Shown: piece by piece, positions 31,711-43,949 of the stretch
Numbering within the stretch: the stretch's first letter is position 1
Layout: each line of letters starts with the position of its first letter
Assembly: GCA_025765615.1 (NCBI GenBank)
Contig: JAIVFJ010000015.1
Span: 186,001-250,000 of the forward strand
Source of the DNA: Zopfochytrium polystomum
Lineage: Eukaryota > Chytridiomycota > Chytridiomycetes > Chytridiales > Chytridiaceae
DNA length: 64,000 nucleotides
Direction of reading: 5' to 3'
Made by a program: the position numbers and the translations under genes
The notes under the pieces: generated by a model
What the model was told of the DNA's origin: nothing
Database searches by the model: none
Seen by the model: only the letters and a program-made list of their open reading frames with translations

Positions 31711-32258
31711 CCACAATAACAACAACAGCCATCCAGCTCGCCCACCGCGCCGGCTACACCGTCATCACAACCGCGAGCCCGGCCAACCACGTGTCCCTGC
31801 GCGCCCTCGGCGCCGCGTACACCCTCGACTACCGCTCGCCGACGGTCGCCGCCGACATCCGCGCGCTCACCGGTGGCGGCGGCGAGTTGCTCCGCGCCGC
31901 GATCGACACGGTGGGCGCCGCGTCGGCGGTCGTTTTCGACCTGCTCGCGACGCGGTCTCCCGCGACGCTGGTACTCGTCGCAGGCGACGTCGCCGCGATC
32001 GAGGCGCTGCCACAGCGGCGCGGGTTTCCCTTGCGCAGCGTGGTGCGGGCGTATGGGTCTTCGTGGGGGCCGGGGAACGCGGAGCTGGCGGCCGAGTTTT
32101 GGCCGGCGTTTGTTCAGGCGGTGGCGGCGGGCGAGTACAGGGCGCAGGCGGTGCGGGTGGTGGCGGGCGGGCTGGGCGGCGTCGAGGCGGCGCAGCGGGA
32201 GCAGATGGAGGGCAGGGTGTCGAATTTCAAGTTTGTCGTGCATCCTCACGACGAGTGA
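30842..32258 (+). CDS. MDR-superfamily zinc-type alcohol dehydrogenase / trans-enoyl-reductase-like protein
   Basis: Exons 30842-30977, 31065-31318, 31451-31598 and 31729-32258 give 355 residues. The GroES-like N-terminal domain shows HEVVVKIHSAGLNPVDWKVLKSG and GCDGAGTIVAVG. The Rossmann part shows LLIWGGATAVGQAAIQLAHRAGYTVITTAS. A C-terminal GGLGGVEAAQREQMEGRVSNFKFVVHP run matches fungal enoyl-reductase-like MDR proteins. It probably uses NADPH to reduce a C=C bond; the substrate is unknown. No polyketide synthase is near. Introns 2 and 3 carry (AC)n/(AAC)n repeats just before the acceptor. It sits between transposon remnants but is intact. Confidence 0.88.
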
Positions 32259-32369
32259 ACCATCAATTTGCGAAAAAAAAAGCGATGAAAATAAAAGGTA
32301 ACTTGGAAAAGCCGGAATTTTCTGCATCAACAAGTATCACCGCCACACGTAACCGAACTTGATTTCCGC

Positions 32370-32925
32370 AGTGGAACTCCCTTGCTTTCCGTATTCCGTA
32401 AAGCGAAGGGTCCCCGGAGTTGACCGTGCCGTGTTTCCGGCAGGACTGATTTCGAACGCAGAAAGCGGCAATGAAGCACAGTCACGTTACGTACCAAGAG
32501 GAAACCTTTATCCACGTTGGAGGAACAAAGGACCACTCCAATGCAACAGGTGTGCTTCATCGCCAATCGTCCTACTAGTGTAGCCGGACTGGCCAGCGAC
32601 TAGTTAGCAGAACCAGACTGTTCGCTCCGCAGAACGGCCCCCGAGACTGACTCGCGCAGTGACCGGTAGGGCGGGTATCGAGCATTTGCACCGTGGGTGC
32701 CTCACCGACAAGTATTGTCATTTAATCTCTCACCGCTCGACCACCGGGGCTAACTAGAATCTGAAAATTGCTCCTTGATGATCTGAACACTCTGTATTCT
32801 GTAAACAGTGCAGTAGGGCTGCGGTTGAGGCTTCGGTGCTTCGTATTAAGATATAACTGAAAGTAGTCTTTACCGACGAGTTGAACGCAGTTGCTGTCGG
32901 CCGACCATTTTGAAGCACAATCCCT
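32370..32925 (-). repeat. Composite repeat, copy D (uninterrupted)
   Basis: The uninterrupted version of copy C, with the tRNA-like SINE unit at about 32600-32755. At 32791-32806 it reads across the point where copy C carries the Harbinger element, so it records the empty target site. Confidence 0.75.
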
Positions 32926-33254
32926 TGGGCCTCCTTCTTCCTCCGCATCGTCGAGCACTCCCTCAGGCGCCGTGGGGCTTGCCGTGCATTGTCCTGCAAT
33001 TTCCTTACATGGCGACTGCTGTCCGTGATGATACGAGTAGATGAATATACTTTAGGCAGTTTAGGGCGGCATCGGTGAAGGACGCTTGCGTGTGACGCTT
33101 TGGCAGGCTGTGGAGAGTGGGGACCTTTCTTTCTCGCACTTTTGCCAATCGACAAATGAACAGAAACGAGCAAAATCTACATGCATTTCCAAACATAAAC
33201 TTAGCTCGTGAAAAAAATAAAAAAATAAAACCCAAGTAGGAAACGCATTTTCAA
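32926..33254. other. Unassigned DNA between composite repeat D and MFS copy 2
   Basis: Short open frames only. The right part is the 3' flank of the MFS gene on the - strand. I see no gene. Confidence 0.35.
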
Positions 33255-35295
33255 TCAAAAAGCCACAGTGGCCTCCCTCCCCGATGGCAGCCTGTCCTTG
33301 CGCATAAACATGGACGCGACCAGCATAACCCCCGCGAACGGAATCATCACATGAAACACGAGCTGCAGCGTCTCGACGTACCCGTGGACGATCGGCCCCC
33401 ACTCCGCCTCGGGCAGCGCGGACCGTATCAACGACGGCGACTTGTAAAGGGCCGGGAGGTCGACCCCGGGCACCGTAAAATGCAGCGTGGCGTTCGCCCG
33501 CTCAATGTTCGCCGCGACTTTCTGCGGCAGCACCGAGTTGAACGTCACCGACAGCACGGCGAGGCCGACTGCTGCGCCGAGGGTCTGGAAGAAGGTCGTG
33601 ACGGCGGTGGCGGCGGCGAGGAGCGGCTCGGGGACGGAGAACTGGGCGACGAGGGTGATCATCTGCACGCCGAGGCCGGCGCCGACGCCGCCGACGAGGA
33701 GGACGAGGACCTGTTTCCAGGTTTGCGCAGACTCGTCGAGGAGCGCGCAGAGCGCGCCTGTGAGGGCCAGGAGGACGGCGCTGGCGGGGATGAAGGGCCA
33801 GGCGTGGCCGGTCGCGCTGGACGCGAGGCCGGTTCCGATCGCGAGGATCACGAGGCCGAGGATGAGCGGGAGACTGCGGACGCCGGCGGATGTTGCGGAC
33901 TCTGGACAAACATTAGGGAGGCAAGAGAGTCATTACATTGGTTGGCGCCATCAAAAACAGCGAAAAGGAATGCCACCCCCGCTGCGTACCTCCCAGAACA
34001 ACCTGGTACCACTGCGGGACGTAAAAGATGAACCCAAAGAACGGCACGGAAAAGAAAAACATGGTCACAAGCGTGGCGACGACTTGCGGGCGGCGCACAA
34101 GCTCCAGCGGGATGATCGGGTTCGCGGCGAGCTTTGCCTCGACGAGCACGAACGCGGCGGCGAGCAGCGCGCCAACGATAAAGAGCGCGATGACGACGGC
34201 CGAGTTCCACGCGTACTGCGTGCCGCCGCCCTGGAGCGGGACGAGGATGCAGATAACGGCGCCAACGAGCAGTGCGGTGCCGAGCCAGTCGAGCGAGGCG
34301 AGGGCGGACATGCGGTTTTCGGTAGTCGAGGAGGGCACGTTGAGCAGGAACAGGGCCGCGACGATGGTGATGGCGCCGAGGGGTAGGTTGATGTAGAACA
34401 CCCAGCGCCAGGAGACGTGGTCGACAAAGACGCCGCCGAGGAGTGGGCCTGAATGCAAGTTGTGACGCGCGAAAGTGTGAGTGACAGGCCCCTGTTTGGA
34501 TTAGATGAATACGCTTACCGGCTACGGAGGCAATGCCAAAAGATGCGCCGATCATGCCGCTCCATTTTGCGCGCTCCGACGGGAGAACGACGTCCGCAAT
34601 GATAATGAGAACCAGCGAGAAGATTCCACCGCCACCGATTCCGGCGACAGCCCTCGCAATTATCAGCATCTAGTCGGGGTAAGGAAAAAAAAGATGCGTC
34701 AAAAGGTGCACATGGCACGAACGAGAGGCCTTACAGGCATGCTATTCGCCGCTCCGCAGAGGGCGCTTCCGAGCTCGAAAATCAAAATGGCAAACAGAAA
34801 AGTTGGCTTGCGGCCAAAGATGTCGGCCAGCTGGCCGTACGACGGGATGAAAGCCGTGGCGGTCAAGAAGTAGGCGGTTGCGACCCAAGCGACTTGGTCC
34901 TGGGCAGCGAACTCTGTCGAAATTGCTTGCAAGGCGACTGCGACGATGGTCTGAATGAATGTCGGTTATAAGGGTTGGGTCGAAAGCTGGTCGCCAGGGT
35001 TGCTGCGCATGAACACCGTCTCCAAGTAAAAGCAGGAAGACAATCGAAATGATTGACTTACTTGGTCCAACGAAGCAAGGAAAACAGCAATGTTGAGACC
35101 AAGGAAGAGCAAGCCAAACTGCAAATTGGTCATGGAGGGAGCGATGCGTTTTCCATGGTTGGACCGGACTTCGCTTTCCTTGTGGATGCCGCCGCCGCCG
35201 AGCTCGTTGTCGGTTGTTGCGACGGCAAAGTGATCGGCCTGGTGGTCAAACACCGTGTGGACGCTTGCAGTCGGCTCTGGAGTCTGGGAGCTCAT
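33255..35295 (-). CDS. MFS transporter, DHA2-type drug:H+ antiporter family (copy 2)
   Basis: Exons on the - strand are 35062-35295, 34735-34950, 34519-34669, 33990-34448 and 33255-33901, giving 568 residues. Exons 2 to 5 (216, 151, 459 and 647 bp) have exactly the same lengths as those of the gene at 16685-18923, and every intron has the same phase. The DHA2 motifs are conserved: SLDQTIVAVALQAI, GQLADIFGRKP and GPLLGGVFVDHVSWRW. The N-terminus differs by a deletion in the Gly-rich region. The two genes are inverted paralogues about 14 kb apart, with the transposon zone between them. The substrate is unknown. Confidence 0.9.
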
Positions 35296-35607
35296 CACGG
35301 GAGGGGGGTTGGTTGGCCGTTGGATGGTGGGGTGTGGGAGTGTGGGAGTTATGCCCTCGGCGTTTCCGCTGTGACGGCAGGGAAGGTTTATTTTTTTCTT
35401 TCTTTCTCTCGGCTCTCCCATCCATAGTAGCTGCGCTATTTATGTCAAGGCAGGTCCCCCACGGCGCCAGCTTACCCAGCTTCCGCCGGCCGCACTCCCC
35501 GCACTTTGTATTTGTAAAACACGCGGAAAGGGCCATGAGCGCGGGTGGCATTTCTTTTCTGATTAATATGTTGCAGTTCTTCCAAGTTTCACTCGAAGGA
35601 GAGATGT

Positions 35608-35608
35608 T

Positions 35609-35654
<46 letters not shown>
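35608..35654. repeat. Long T homopolymer (about 46)
   Basis: It lies between MFS copy 2 and the IPP isomerase gene. A run this long is likely to vary between reads and its length should not be trusted. Confidence 0.85.
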
Positions 35655-35655
<1 letters not shown>

Positions 35656-35815
35656 TTGGGAATGTGTGGTTCGGGCTTGGCCCCCGTCCGTCCGTCCGCG
35701 TTGTGTGAACCAACCACCAACCGGAAGCGGGCCTTTATTGAGTGTGCCTTCTGCGCGTTACACAGAATTGTTTATTTCTCTTTCTTTTTCTTCTTGCTCT
35801 TGTTCCTGTTCTTCC

Positions 35816-35816
<1 letters not shown>

Positions 35817-35886
<70 letters not shown>
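35817..35886. repeat. (CT)n microsatellite
   Basis: About 35 CT units in the gene-free region upstream of the IPP isomerase gene; followed by a (CATC)n run at 36009-36045. Confidence 0.88.
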
Positions 35887-35889
<3 letters not shown>

Positions 35890-36731
35890 TCCCTCCGCGT
35901 CTAACTCTTATTCCTCTTTTGTCCTCGTTCCACCCCCTCGAGCTTGACCTTCCTTCGTTCGTTCGTTAGGCTCTTTTTGCGCAGTCTGTGCGGGGTACAT
36001 AGCAGTCATCATCCATCCATCCATCCATCCATCCATCCATCCACTCAATGCGGCGCCCTCGAAACACGTACGTAACAAAAAGATGGGAACAAACGTGAGA
36101 GACAGAGACAGAGAGACAGGGAGAGGAGAGAGAGAGAGGAGAGAGAGAGGGAGAAGGAGAGAGACAGGAGAGACAGAGCGAGAGAGAGAGACAGAGAGAG
36201 AGAACAGGACAGGACAGGATTCTCTCAAAATGGGACTTGTCAGAGAATATAAACAATTTCATCAGGCCATCGATCGGGCGTGGTGGCGCCATGACGCGAA
36301 TAACAGGGCATTTCAGACTCCGTCAGGCCACTGTCGTTAGAAACACCATCACAACCACCACCACCACCACCTTCTTCTTCTTCTTTACCGCCGCCGCCGC
36401 CGCACCATCACCACTCAAACCCCCGCCCCCGCCGCCGCCCGCCGCGATCGCGATCGCGCGTCGCTTCTCTTCGTCGTCGTCGTCGTCGTCTCCTTCCTTT
36501 TCCGTTTTTTCTGCTTGTTGCCGAGCCCCGGCCTCAAGTACCACCACCGTCGCATCGCCGTTCTCGTCGTTTTCATCCGCGCGCCTCTCCACCACTACCA
36601 CAGCCGCCACCGCCGCCGCCGCCGCCCAGCTTCCACGCCCCTTTACCACAAGCACCAGCAACAACAGCACATCCCTCCTCCTCCCTGCGCGCACCAAGAA
36701 CCCTACAACCCCGCCACCACCGCCGCCAACA

Positions 36732-37935
<1,204 letters not shown>

Positions 37936-38152
37936 GAGAGTCGCGCGTGGCGCATTGCACAAGGCGTTTGTGTGGGAAACCATTTCTTTTTGTCTACCAG
38001 AGAGAGATTGTTGCTCCTTTCTGTTCATTCGACTTATTACAGTTGCAGTAGTAGTACTTTTGGTTGCGACAGACTCCCTTCCCTCCAGACCCAACAGACG
38101 AACGGATACACACGCTCGCTCGCACACCACCATTACTTTTTTTTTTCCCTCG

Positions 38153-41100
38153 TCACGCCTCGGCGTTCAACAAATACAAGCACTCGGCCGCCAACCGCTC
38201 GACGGCCTCCCCGCTCAAGTCGGCGGGGCGCAGCTCGCGGTCGGCGCCGGCGGCGATGGCGAGCAGCTCGGGCTCCCACAGCCGCAGGCCGTCGCGCACG
38301 TCGCCCAGCAGCGCCTCGTCCTCGACCGCGCGCCCCGCCGCGCACTCGCGCACCACCTTGAGCGCGCGCGCTCGGATCACCTCGGCCGTCGCCACCGCCG
38401 CCCGCTGCTGCTGGAGCTGGAGCTGCAGCAGCTGCTGTTGCTGCTGCGCTGTTTGGGCTTGCGTGCTGCCGCCGCTGGTGCTGCTGCGCGCCGCCGCGAG
38501 CACCTCCGCCGCCCGCCCAGGTCGAGACATGGCCAGGAGCACGGGAACCAGCCCCGTCGCCGCCGTCTCCGCCGCCCGGCCGCTTGGTCCGCTTCCTACT
38601 CGGCAGGCGCCGTCGCCGTCGCCGTCGTCCGCGACCCGGCGCCACCGCTCGGCCCCGCCGCGCCTGCCGCGTCCATTGACTTTGACGCTGTTGCTGCGCC
38701 CTACGACGGCGGCGACGCCCTGCTCTAGCATCATGGTGAGGTTCAGTAGGGTGACCAGCGCGTACTCCCAGCACACTGCGTCCTCAGGGGCTGCAGCCGC
38801 CATGGTCAGCAGCGACGGCGACGACACGGTCTTTGCCGCAATGGGAACGGCAGGGGTGCTGCCGCTCTTCGGGCCACCGGTCCCTACCGACAACCACGTC
38901 CCTTCGAGCGGAGCGCGCGGGAGCACGTCACCGCAGCAGCGCACCAGCAGGTCGACGGCACCGTCGGCGTTGGCCAGGACGCCCGTGTTTTGCCAGTTGG
39001 CAAACAGCCGCGCGAGCGACTCGAGCGCGGCAGGCACCGAGAGGTCGTCCAATGGCGGGAGGACGCCCGGCGACGCGAGGTTGAACGACACCACGTCGGT
39101 CGCGACCGTCACAACCAGGAGCGCGTCGGCGGGCGACTGCAGCCGCAGGCTCGCCGCCGCCCCGTTCAGCGCGATGAGCGCCGATCGCCGCAGCTCGAGC
39201 GCCGCAGACGCGCTGCCAGGGAAGAGTGTGGGGCGAGAGCGGTGTGGTCCCTTTGCTGTCGACGACGACGGCAGCGGCGCGTCCACGCCGTCATCGCCGC
39301 GAAGGCACTCAAAGTCATAGTCCACGAAACTCTCGTCTCCGTTCACGAATCGGTCCAAGGTGTCGTCTTCGTCGTCACAGTCGCTCTCGTGCTTTTCGGG
39401 CTGGTCGTCGTCAGCCTCCTCGTCTTCGTGAGAGGTAGCTGGCCGAAACGGCGACAGCGCGAGGCAGTCGAGCAAGATTCGTTGGAATTCCGCGTTTTCG
39501 CCCAGCCACTTTTGGTTCCCTGCGTCCGCTAGGCCGCAGTTTCGGAGAATCTGCATCGCGCAGATCGCGCGCTCGGCGGCTTGACGCCTGGGGCTTTCGA
39601 AAGTGGATGCAATGTCGTCGAATGGCGCAGAGATGGGCAGTGACACGTTTTCGTACGACTCGATCTGAAGAAGCTCTTCCATCGGGACAAAGAGCCGTCG
39701 ACACGGAGACGGGTTAGGAGTTGTTGGAGTCGAAGGGACCACCATCGGCGATTCGGGTTTCGTCTGCTTGATGAGCACGAGAAAAATTCAGTATGAAGTT
39801 TGTCGATTACAAGGTTCTTGCACTGAGAAACAAAAAAAAAGAGGGAAAGGAAAAACCAACATACCGAGCAGTCGAGGCCACACAACACGTCCAAGCTTCG
39901 ATCCAAAACTTCCACCAACGACTTGACCAGTTCCGGAAACTCTCGCAGAATGATAGGAGTTGTCCGATCGCAGCACAACACTGTCAAAGTGTTCAGAGCC
40001 GTGGTTTCGTGGATGGCCTGACCCGACTTTAACGACATGATAACCGATCCCATGTCGACCGGCCCTTTTTCCAAAAGTTCCAAACGAGTTCTTTTGTAAG
40101 TCGATAAGCCAAATTGAGAATTCCTTCTGAACTCACCCAGCATATGCTTGGTGACCCGCCGGATTTTGGGAAGCCTTGCTTGCAGTTCCGAAAGTTCCAG
40201 ACCACCGTACTTTTTTGGAGGAGGAACAAGCGGCTGCTGTCTTGGCGCGGCGACGGGCCGGGTCAAGGGGGGCTGCAGAGGTTTCCCCGCCGACTGCAAC
40301 GGCTGGACGGGTGCCTGAGGTGTACCGCCGGGTCCTCGCCTCGGCGGAGCGGGCGGTCTCGGGTTCTGCATCCCTTGGGGCCGGCCGTGCGATTGAGGGG
40401 GTGGGCGGGCAGGGGACGCTTTGGCGACTGGCAATGAAGCCGGCGGGACTCCTCCTGGCACGTTTGGCGGGCGAGGCCGACCGAGGTGACCGGCGGGACC
40501 TGGCAGGCTCGGCATCGGAACAGACGTTGGTGCCATTGGTGAGGGTCCAGGGGCCTGCATTGTTGATGGAACTGTCAATGGAGGTCCACTCATCGGGGGA
40601 GGCCCCCCGGGAATGGGCGTCGGCACCTGAAACGAAATCGGTGCGGCAGGGGAGGGTGCGGTGCGCGACGGAGAGTTTTGTTGCTGCTTTTGCGGTGTCC
40701 CCTGACGCGGTGGGGCATTCGGGTTCTTGGGAGGTCTACCAGGTCCTTTGTGAGGCGTAGGAACCGTTTGGCCCGAACCCGATGCAGCTGCTGTGGCTTT
40801 CGGGCTGCTCTCAATCGCCTTTGGCGTTTTTGGAGCTTTCAAGTCCAAAAGAATGGGAATCATAAATACAAATAAAAAAATTTAACATAAAAGAAGCCAG
40901 CTGCGTTTTTCGAAAGCGAGAGGCTACTTTACCTGGAGGCGGCCCTTCAGGAACGGGGGCTTTGAAGTCAGGATTTTTCCCTTTGACAACGTCCGTCGCA
41001 GCATGCGGCACCAATTCCTTTTCAAATCGAAAAAGGTAGGATGCGTAATGCTTCCGTAGTGTCAACGGCGCTGAAACGGGTGTAGTAATTCCCATTCGAG

Positions 41101-41959
41101 AGGTAATTTGCTTCCACATGCGTTCTCCACTGATCGCGTCGTAGCCACCGAGGTCTACGACAATGTAAAACAGCGAATACATGTCCAGCGGTCGACCAGC
41201 AAGATTCGGGAACCGGTTAATTGGGTTGCCGTTTGCATTGTGGAAGTCCAACAAGAGTTGCTTCCATTCTTCCTGCGGAAGAATGTTGAATTCGTTGATA
41301 TTCACGGGCGGGAACGACGCCGGGCGAATCGAAGGGCCGTTGGGAACCGGCGCAGCTCCCCCAGCGGCTTTCTTATTAGCAAGCAAAGGGGGTCGACCCT
41401 GGGGTTTTCCGGAAGCGGGAGGTGGCGCAAAATATCCTGATGCAGATGGTCCTGGGGAACTCATTGGCTGGCCACTCGGCGGCGGCTGGAGCTGAGGAGG
41501 CGGCATATTTGGTCCCAGCGACGGTATATTTGGTCCCAGCGATGGATCAGACTGCAGGGCTATTCGGCGGGCCTGCTCAATCAAGTCCCTCTTCTCCTGT
41601 ACCATGGCACGTATCTGATTAAGCTTCGACCGTGCTTCAGCAAGTTCAACATCCGCAGCCGCCGATTCCTTGGAGCCTTGGCGCGCTTCGAGGGCCTGTA
41701 CAAGCGAAGTCTGGGAGGACAAAGCTCCCTGAAGCTTGTTGATCAACTCGGTGATGTGCCCTGGTTGCTGGAGCAACGCTTTTTGAGCGCTCGACGGCTG
41801 GGAAGGCGGCCTCATCGATCCTGGTCGGAATCCGGGGGGATTACTGCGGTTCATGTTTGGGGTGTTCGGTCGCACGTTCGGTTGCGGAAAGCTCTGTTGC
41901 TGCTGGAGACCCTGTTGCTGTTGGAGGCCTTGCGAGAGGCCCTGCTGCTGGAGGCCCTG

Positions 41960-41996
<37 letters not shown>

Positions 41997-42907
41997 CGTT
42001 GGAAGCTTTGCAACATTTGCATGGGCAAGTTCCCAGCCCCGAACGGATCGTCAAACATTCCAAGGCCAGGCATGGCGAAACCCATGTCGGCGGCGGGCCC
42101 ACCTGCCGGGACGCCGAGGGCGCCGGCCAACGCGCCGGGGCCTCCCGCTCCGCCGGAGAAATTCGACATTTTCACGCGCTTGTCGCCAAAATCGGACGGC
42201 GACGGAGGGACCGACTGGTCGACCGACCGGCGTTTCGCCCCAGACTTCTGGGCGTTCGCGGACGGCCCGGACCGCTGCTGCTGCTGCTGCTGCGCCTGCT
42301 TCTGTTGCTGCTGTTGCTGATGTTGTTGCTGTTGCTGCACCAGCTGCTGCTGTTGCAACAACTGCTGTTGATTGAACTGTCTGGGCGGCATATTCTGCAG
42401 GCGCGGCGACGTTTGCTGGGACGGCATCATCTGGCCTTGGGGTCGTACCTGCGGCGGGCCACCGAGCTGCTGCTGCTGTTGGGGCGACGGAAAGTTGCTA
42501 AAGGTGGGCGATCCACGCGACATGGGCTGTTGCGGGTTGAGGCCCGCAAACTGCAGCCCTTGCGGGTCGAACAGCGATGGGAACTGAGCATCCATAGCGC
42601 TCATCTAATGCCAACGGCGGGAGGGGTGGGTTAGCACGCGAGATCAGCCAAACGAGCCAGGGCAGGAGAGCACAAGCAGCAAAGTTACCGAATTAAAGTC
42701 CCCGATGAACGAAGGGTCAAACATCCAGTCGAGCGACGACGGATCCCCGCCGCCGCCGCCCAGGCCCATCTGGTTGAAGTCGACGGGGCCGAACGGGTCC
42801 GACGGGCCGAGCGGTCCCCCGCCCCCCTGCTGCTGCTGCTGCTGCTGGTTGTTGCCGCCGTTGCCGGCGCCGCCGCCACCCTTGTCACCGCCGCCGCCGC
42901 CAAACAT
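38153..42907 (-). CDS. SWI1: SWI1-like ARID subunit of the SWI/SNF complex
   Basis: Four exons on the - strand (42689-42907, 40933-42604, 39865-40835, 38153-39763) close to 1490 residues. The N-terminal 400 residues are Gln-, Gly- and Pro-rich with long CAG-encoded Gln runs. An ARID domain lies near residues 530-625 (LDFHNANGNPINRFPNLAGRPLDMYSLFYIVV, then ITSRMGI and LRKHYASYLFRFEKEL). Pro-rich linkers follow. The C-terminal half has helical repeats like the SWI1/BAF250 C-terminus. By family it binds DNA and recruits the Snf2 remodeller to promoters in the nucleus. The first exon is short and Gly-rich, and its ATG lies 16 bp from that of the opposite gene, so the true start may be further inside (MSAMDAQFPS at 42604). 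Confidence 0.88.
41950..41998. repeat. CAG/CTG trinucleotide run encoding poly-Gln in SWI1
   Basis: A near-perfect CTG run on the + strand (CAG on the coding strand) encodes about 13 consecutive Gln. Similar shorter runs occur at 42270-42370 and 42465-42480. Poly-Gln is typical of SWI1 N-termini. Confidence 0.9.
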
Positions 42908-42923
42908 TTTGCTCGTTGGCGCG

Positions 42924-43949
42924 ATGGGCAACCTCGATCCACTCCTCCTCGTCCTCCTCCTCGTCGTCGTCCTCTCCACTGCAGTAGCAGCCGCCGATCC
43001 AACAATCATCTACAGCTGCAACACCACCGCCTTCGCCCCTCTCCCGATTCCTCTCCCTCTCCAGGGCACCTTCCCCCACCAACCCGCCGACGGGCGCGAA
43101 GCCTCTCCTTCCTCCTCGTCCCTCCCCTGGCCTTCCCCCTCAACCCTCCTCGCCGACCTCGCCCGCCTCTCCTCCGCGCCGCCCGGCCTTTCCTCCACCT
43201 CCTACACCCACCTCTCGCGCATCGACGGCGCCGCGGGTGCATTCCATACCGACTGCTCCTGCTACCTCTCCTACCTCCTCGCCGGCGCCACCCGCGACCC
43301 GAGTCTTCTCGCCGCGTGGGCCGAGCTACCGAAGGACAGCGCGCGGGGCGTCGTGCCGCCGTCCCCGCGCGCTGGGAACTACCACCGCTTCCTGGCTGGG
43401 CTGGCCAAGCAGCCGCGTGACGGCGACGACGACGGGGTGCGGAGCAGCAGGTGGGAGGCCGTTGCGACGGTCGCGGAGCTGCGGGACGGCGATCTGGTCA
43501 GCTGGGCGATCCCCCGACCCGGCGGCGGCGACGGGAGCGGAGACGGCGGCGGCGGCGAGGACCCCGGGTGGGACACGGGCCACGTGCTAGTCGTGGGCGG
43601 CGGCGGGGGCGTTCACGGCCCGCTGACGCGGCTGAACGAGAGCGCGTACCTGGTCTCCGTGATCGACGCCAGCTCGACGCGGCACGAGGCGGACACGCGG
43701 TGCACAGCGGTGGAAGAGGACGACTTTGAAGCGGAGGACCCGGCCGACGCGGAAGACGACTCTGGGGCCTTACGCCGTCGTCACAGCCGTCGTGGTGGGG
43801 CCAGGTTCGAGTGCCGGATGGGCGTCGGGCGCGGGCGGATCGTGCTGGCGGCGGGGGCGGACGGCGCGCCGCGAGCGTTCCAGTTCCGGCAGGACTCGAC
43901 GCCGCGCTGGTACCCGATCGCAATGGGGAGGCTGCGGAGCGAGCCGTGA
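42924..43949 (+). CDS. Secreted protein with a putative papain/NlpC-like Cys-His site
   Basis: A single exon of 341 residues. Residues 1-24 (MGNLDPLLLVLLLVVVLS) form a signal peptide. The rest reads like a circularly spread cysteine-peptidase core: HTDCSCYLSYLL with a candidate nucleophile Cys near residue 110, then LRDGDLVSWAIP and WDTGHVLVVGG with a candidate His near 220. That Cys, then GD, then GHV order is seen in CHAP/NlpC-type amidases and peptidases; activity is inference. An acidic insert (EEDDFEAEDPADAEDD) lies near 280. The start is 16 bp from the SWI1 start on the other strand. Confidence 0.7.
   Translation: MGNLDPLLLVLLLVVVLSTAVAAADPTIIYSCNTTAFAPLPIPLPLQGTFPHQPADGREASPSSSSLPWPSPSTLLADLARLSSAPPGLSSTSYTHLSRIDGAAGAFHTDCSCYLSYLLAGATRDPSLLAAWAELPKDSARGVVPPSPRAGNYHRFLAGLAKQPRDGDDDGVRSSRWEAVATVAELRDGDLVSWAIPRPGGGDGSGDGGGGEDPGWDTGHVLVVGGGGGVHGPLTRLNESAYLVSVIDASSTRHEADTRCTAVEEDDFEAEDPADAEDDSGALRRRHSRRGGARFECRMGVGRGRIVLAAGADGAPRAFQFRQDSTPRWYPIAMGRLRSEP

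Larger units (their letters stand above)
35296..36731. other. Gene-free microsatellite region upstream of the IPP isomerase gene
   Basis: Holds a T run of about 46 at 35608-35654, (CT)n of about 70 bases at 35817-35886, a (CATC)n stretch at 36009-36045 and GA-rich DNA at 36080-36205. 36340-36720 is codon-like but low-complexity and lies directly upstream of the isomerase ATG. No separate gene accepted. Confidence 0.5.

Noticed and set aside
32926..33254. Possible coding piece on the - strand
   Set aside because: The frame 32754-33173 runs into the composite repeat and the tRNA-like unit; I could not match it to any family.
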